IMG/VR virus record: IMGVR_UViG_3300021961_000688
Location: 1-22,575 of that record
Length of the DNA stretch: 22,575 bases
Origin: a virus
Strand: one strand, 5' to 3'
Shown: positions 21,691 to 22,575 of the stretch, piece after piece
How positions within the stretch are numbered: the first letter of the stretch is position 1
How the letters are laid out: the number at the start of each line of letters is the position of its first letter
Program-made: the position numbers and the translations under genes
Notes under the pieces: model-generated
What the model saw: the letters and a program-made list of their open reading frames with translations, nothing else
What the model was told of the DNA's origin: nothing
Databases searched by the model: none

Positions 21691-21943
21691 TTTTTGCATG
21701 AATTTTTAACAAGACTAGGTATCCAATCAAGTCATTCACCACGTCTTCGTCATCCTTATCCAAGCTACCGTTCTTAATTCGCTTCAGCTTGTCATCGATG
21801 CGTATAAGCAAGCCCTCCTTAGGGGAGAGCTTACTAAACACACCAATAGGTTCAAGTGCTGAGTTGCCGTACTTCTCGTTCTTATAGACAAGCATATCTC
21901 TAATCTCATCTAGTATACTACTGACCTCTTCTTTAAAGCTCAT
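21668..21943 (-). CDS. MazG-like / nucleotide-modification-associated small protein (91 aa)
   Basis: Residues 15-45 carry DMLVYKNEKYGNSALEPIGV, and the following RIDDKLKRIKNG and EDVVNDLIGYLVLL are characteristic of small all-alpha NTP-pyrophosphatase-like proteins, notably the DUF1599/Nmad1-type family found with phage nucleotide metabolism (assignment from memory). The E-D-V-x-x-D-L-x-G-Y segment supplies the acidic metal-binding helix. Length 91 aa is close to the short members of the family. It may clear non-canonical or host dNTPs. The ATG at 21943 lies inside the end of a 28-aa membrane frame (11-nt overlap). The TAG at 21668 is part of the tRNA-like element. Confidence 0.7.
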   Translation of the reverse strand: MSFKEEVSSILDEIRDMLVYKNEKYGNSALEPIGVFSKLSPKEGLLIRIDDKLKRIKNGSLDKDDEDVVNDLIGYLVLLKIHAKKSGVYNG

Positions 21944-22019
21944 ACAGAAGTATCACTACAAGTGCGAATAGCAATGCCAGTCCAACAATGCACAACCACT
22001 CCTTAAGCCTGCTGCTCAT
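21933..22019 (-). CDS. Membrane microprotein (28 aa)
   Basis: Twenty-eight codons from ATG 22019 to TAA 21935-21933. The charged N-terminus (MSSRLKEW) is followed by one long hydrophobic helix (LCIVGLALLFALVVILLYEL). It bridges the gap between the 78-aa gene, which it overlaps by 17 nt, and the MazG-like gene, overlapping it by 11 nt. The hydrophobic pattern is too regular for a random frame but the size prevents certainty. Function unknown; similar in plan to the 34-aa protein beside GroES. Confidence 0.5.
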   Translation of the reverse strand: MSSRLKEWLCIVGLALLFALVVILLYEL

Positions 22020-22239
22020 AAAATGGTTTAAATTTATCACCTTTGAGATACTGACTGCTTCGGAACTTAGATCGTCCCTTCTTTACTAGTAGTCCATCCT
22101 CAAACAGAATGTAGAACTCATTCTCATCAAACACTTTTGAGGTGGGTAGGTATTCTACCCAACTCTCAACTGTCTTGCGGTTCTCGTCAATTACTCTAGT
22201 TGCTTGTCCGTGGCCAAACGGATTTAGTACCTGCTCCAT
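22003..22239 (-). CDS. Hypothetical protein (78 aa)
   Basis: Start chosen at ATG 22239, 1 nt after the GroEL stop; the longer frame to 22308 would overlap GroEL fully. Not recognised. The product (MEQVLNPFGHGQATRVIDEN and on) has beta-strand-like segments (VESWVEYL, EFYILFEDGLLVKK) and a basic C-terminal part (KGRSKFRSSQYLKGDKFKPF). No signal peptide, TM segment or Cys. Tight linkage to GroEL suggests co-expression, but gives no function. Confidence 0.65.
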   Translation of the reverse strand: MEQVLNPFGHGQATRVIDENRKTVESWVEYLPTSKVFDENEFYILFEDGLLVKKGRSKFRSSQYLKGDKFKPFYEQQA

Positions 22240-22240
22240 A

Positions 22241-22575
22241 TTATCGCACCTCGTATGCTCTAGCCATCGTGATGATAGCGTTCGTTGATAGAATAGTTGT
22301 TGCCACACTCACTGCATTCTGCAATGCGCTACGTGTTACCTTCAGTGGGTCAATCACACCCATCTTAATCAAGTCACCAGTCTGCCCAGTCTTCAGATTG
22401 TAGCCATGTCCAACAGGTATGGCCTCCTTGTACACATCGCTTGGCTTCAGCCCTGCATTCGCAAGGATCTGCTGGAATGGTGCCATCATTGCATTCGACA
22501 AAATCTTAACAGCTGCACTGTACTCTACGCTATAGTGGAAGCTACCAGTTGGTATCAACGCAGCAGTCTCATCCA
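22241..22575 (-). CDS. groL: Chaperonin GroEL, C-terminal part (partial, 5' end beyond right edge)
   Basis: The frame is open to the window edge (about 110 residues visible), so the window holds only the C-terminal equatorial part. Clear GroEL signatures are seen: SVEYSAAVKILSNAMMAPFQ and QILANAGLKPSD, then VGHGYNLKTGQTGDLIKMGV and IDPLKVTRSALQNAVSVATT, matching the bacterial order up to the VTRSALQ-A-x-SVA helix. It ends at MARAYEVR, without the Gly-Met-rich flexible tail of bacterial GroEL. In a phage the pair GroEL and GroES is likely to fold capsid or other virion proteins. The next gene follows 1 nt later. Confidence 0.95.
   Translation of the reverse strand, partial: DETAALIPTGSFHYSVEYSAAVKILSNAMMAPFQQILANAGLKPSDVYKEAIPVGHGYNLKTGQTGDLIKMGVIDPLKVTRSALQNAVSVATTILSTNAIITMARAYEVR

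Noticed and set aside
22240-22308. Longer start of the 78-aa gene
   Set aside because: Would overlap the GroEL C-terminus completely; ATG 22239 follows the GroEL stop.

Overview
This window is almost certainly part of a tailed (Caudoviricetes) bacteriophage genome whose host is probably a Bacteroidota bacterium, Flavobacteriia-like. The evidence is a contiguous packaging and head module (TerL, portal, probable scaffold, major capsid protein), a long repetitive tail fibre, two wall-degrading enzymes with holin-like membrane proteins, and phage-sized GroEL and GroES genes. The host inference rests on promoter-like TAnnTTTG boxes (the Bacteroidota -7 element), A-rich leaders with little Shine-Dalgarno signal, and general resemblance to marine and freshwater Bacteroidota phages. 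TerL size (745 aa without its intein), portal size (811 aa) and gene order recall crAss-like phages, but that affiliation is tentative. No integrase and no replication gene lies in the window.

Layout. (1) 1-18212, minus strand: one long late-type cluster. In transcription order it holds a set of very small basic proteins (18212 to about 16520); a small virion-like protein; a coiled-coil/TM protein and three membrane proteins (holin candidates); an M15 peptidase; a 1728-aa fibre with two small companions; a 75-aa protein; a protein that looks like two GroES-type barrels; a TerS candidate; TerL interrupted by an intein; portal; scaffold candidate; and the major capsid protein, which runs off the left edge. 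Many junctions are ATGA or TAATG overlaps, so translation is probably coupled. (2) 18213-18253: a divergent control region with back-to-back -7 boxes and a small palindrome, followed by a plus-strand winged-helix gene. (3) 18696-19054, minus: a 34-aa membrane microprotein coupled to GroES. (4) 19106-21205, plus: metallophosphoesterase, T7-lysozyme-like amidase, a small unknown protein and a membrane-anchored spanin-like protein, all overlapping head to tail. (5) 21207-21357: a strikingly structured element between convergent genes. (6) 21351-22575, minus: the C-terminal end of GroEL, a 78-aa unknown, a 28-aa membrane peptide, a MazG-like protein, a 54-nt tRNA-like element and a membrane/coiled-coil protein.

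How it works together. The left cluster builds and fills the head and makes the host-binding fibre. Lysis functions are divided between the minus cluster (M15 peptidase, holin candidates, XhlA-like protein) and the plus cassette (amidase, spanin-like protein). The GroEL/GroES pair, encoded at two separate loci, probably folds capsid or other structural proteins. The most unusual items are the intein inserted directly behind the Walker B acid of TerL, the tandem GroES-like protein beside TerL, the multibranched RNA candidate, the tRNA-like element that contains the stop codon of a coding gene, and a chain of coupled microproteins.
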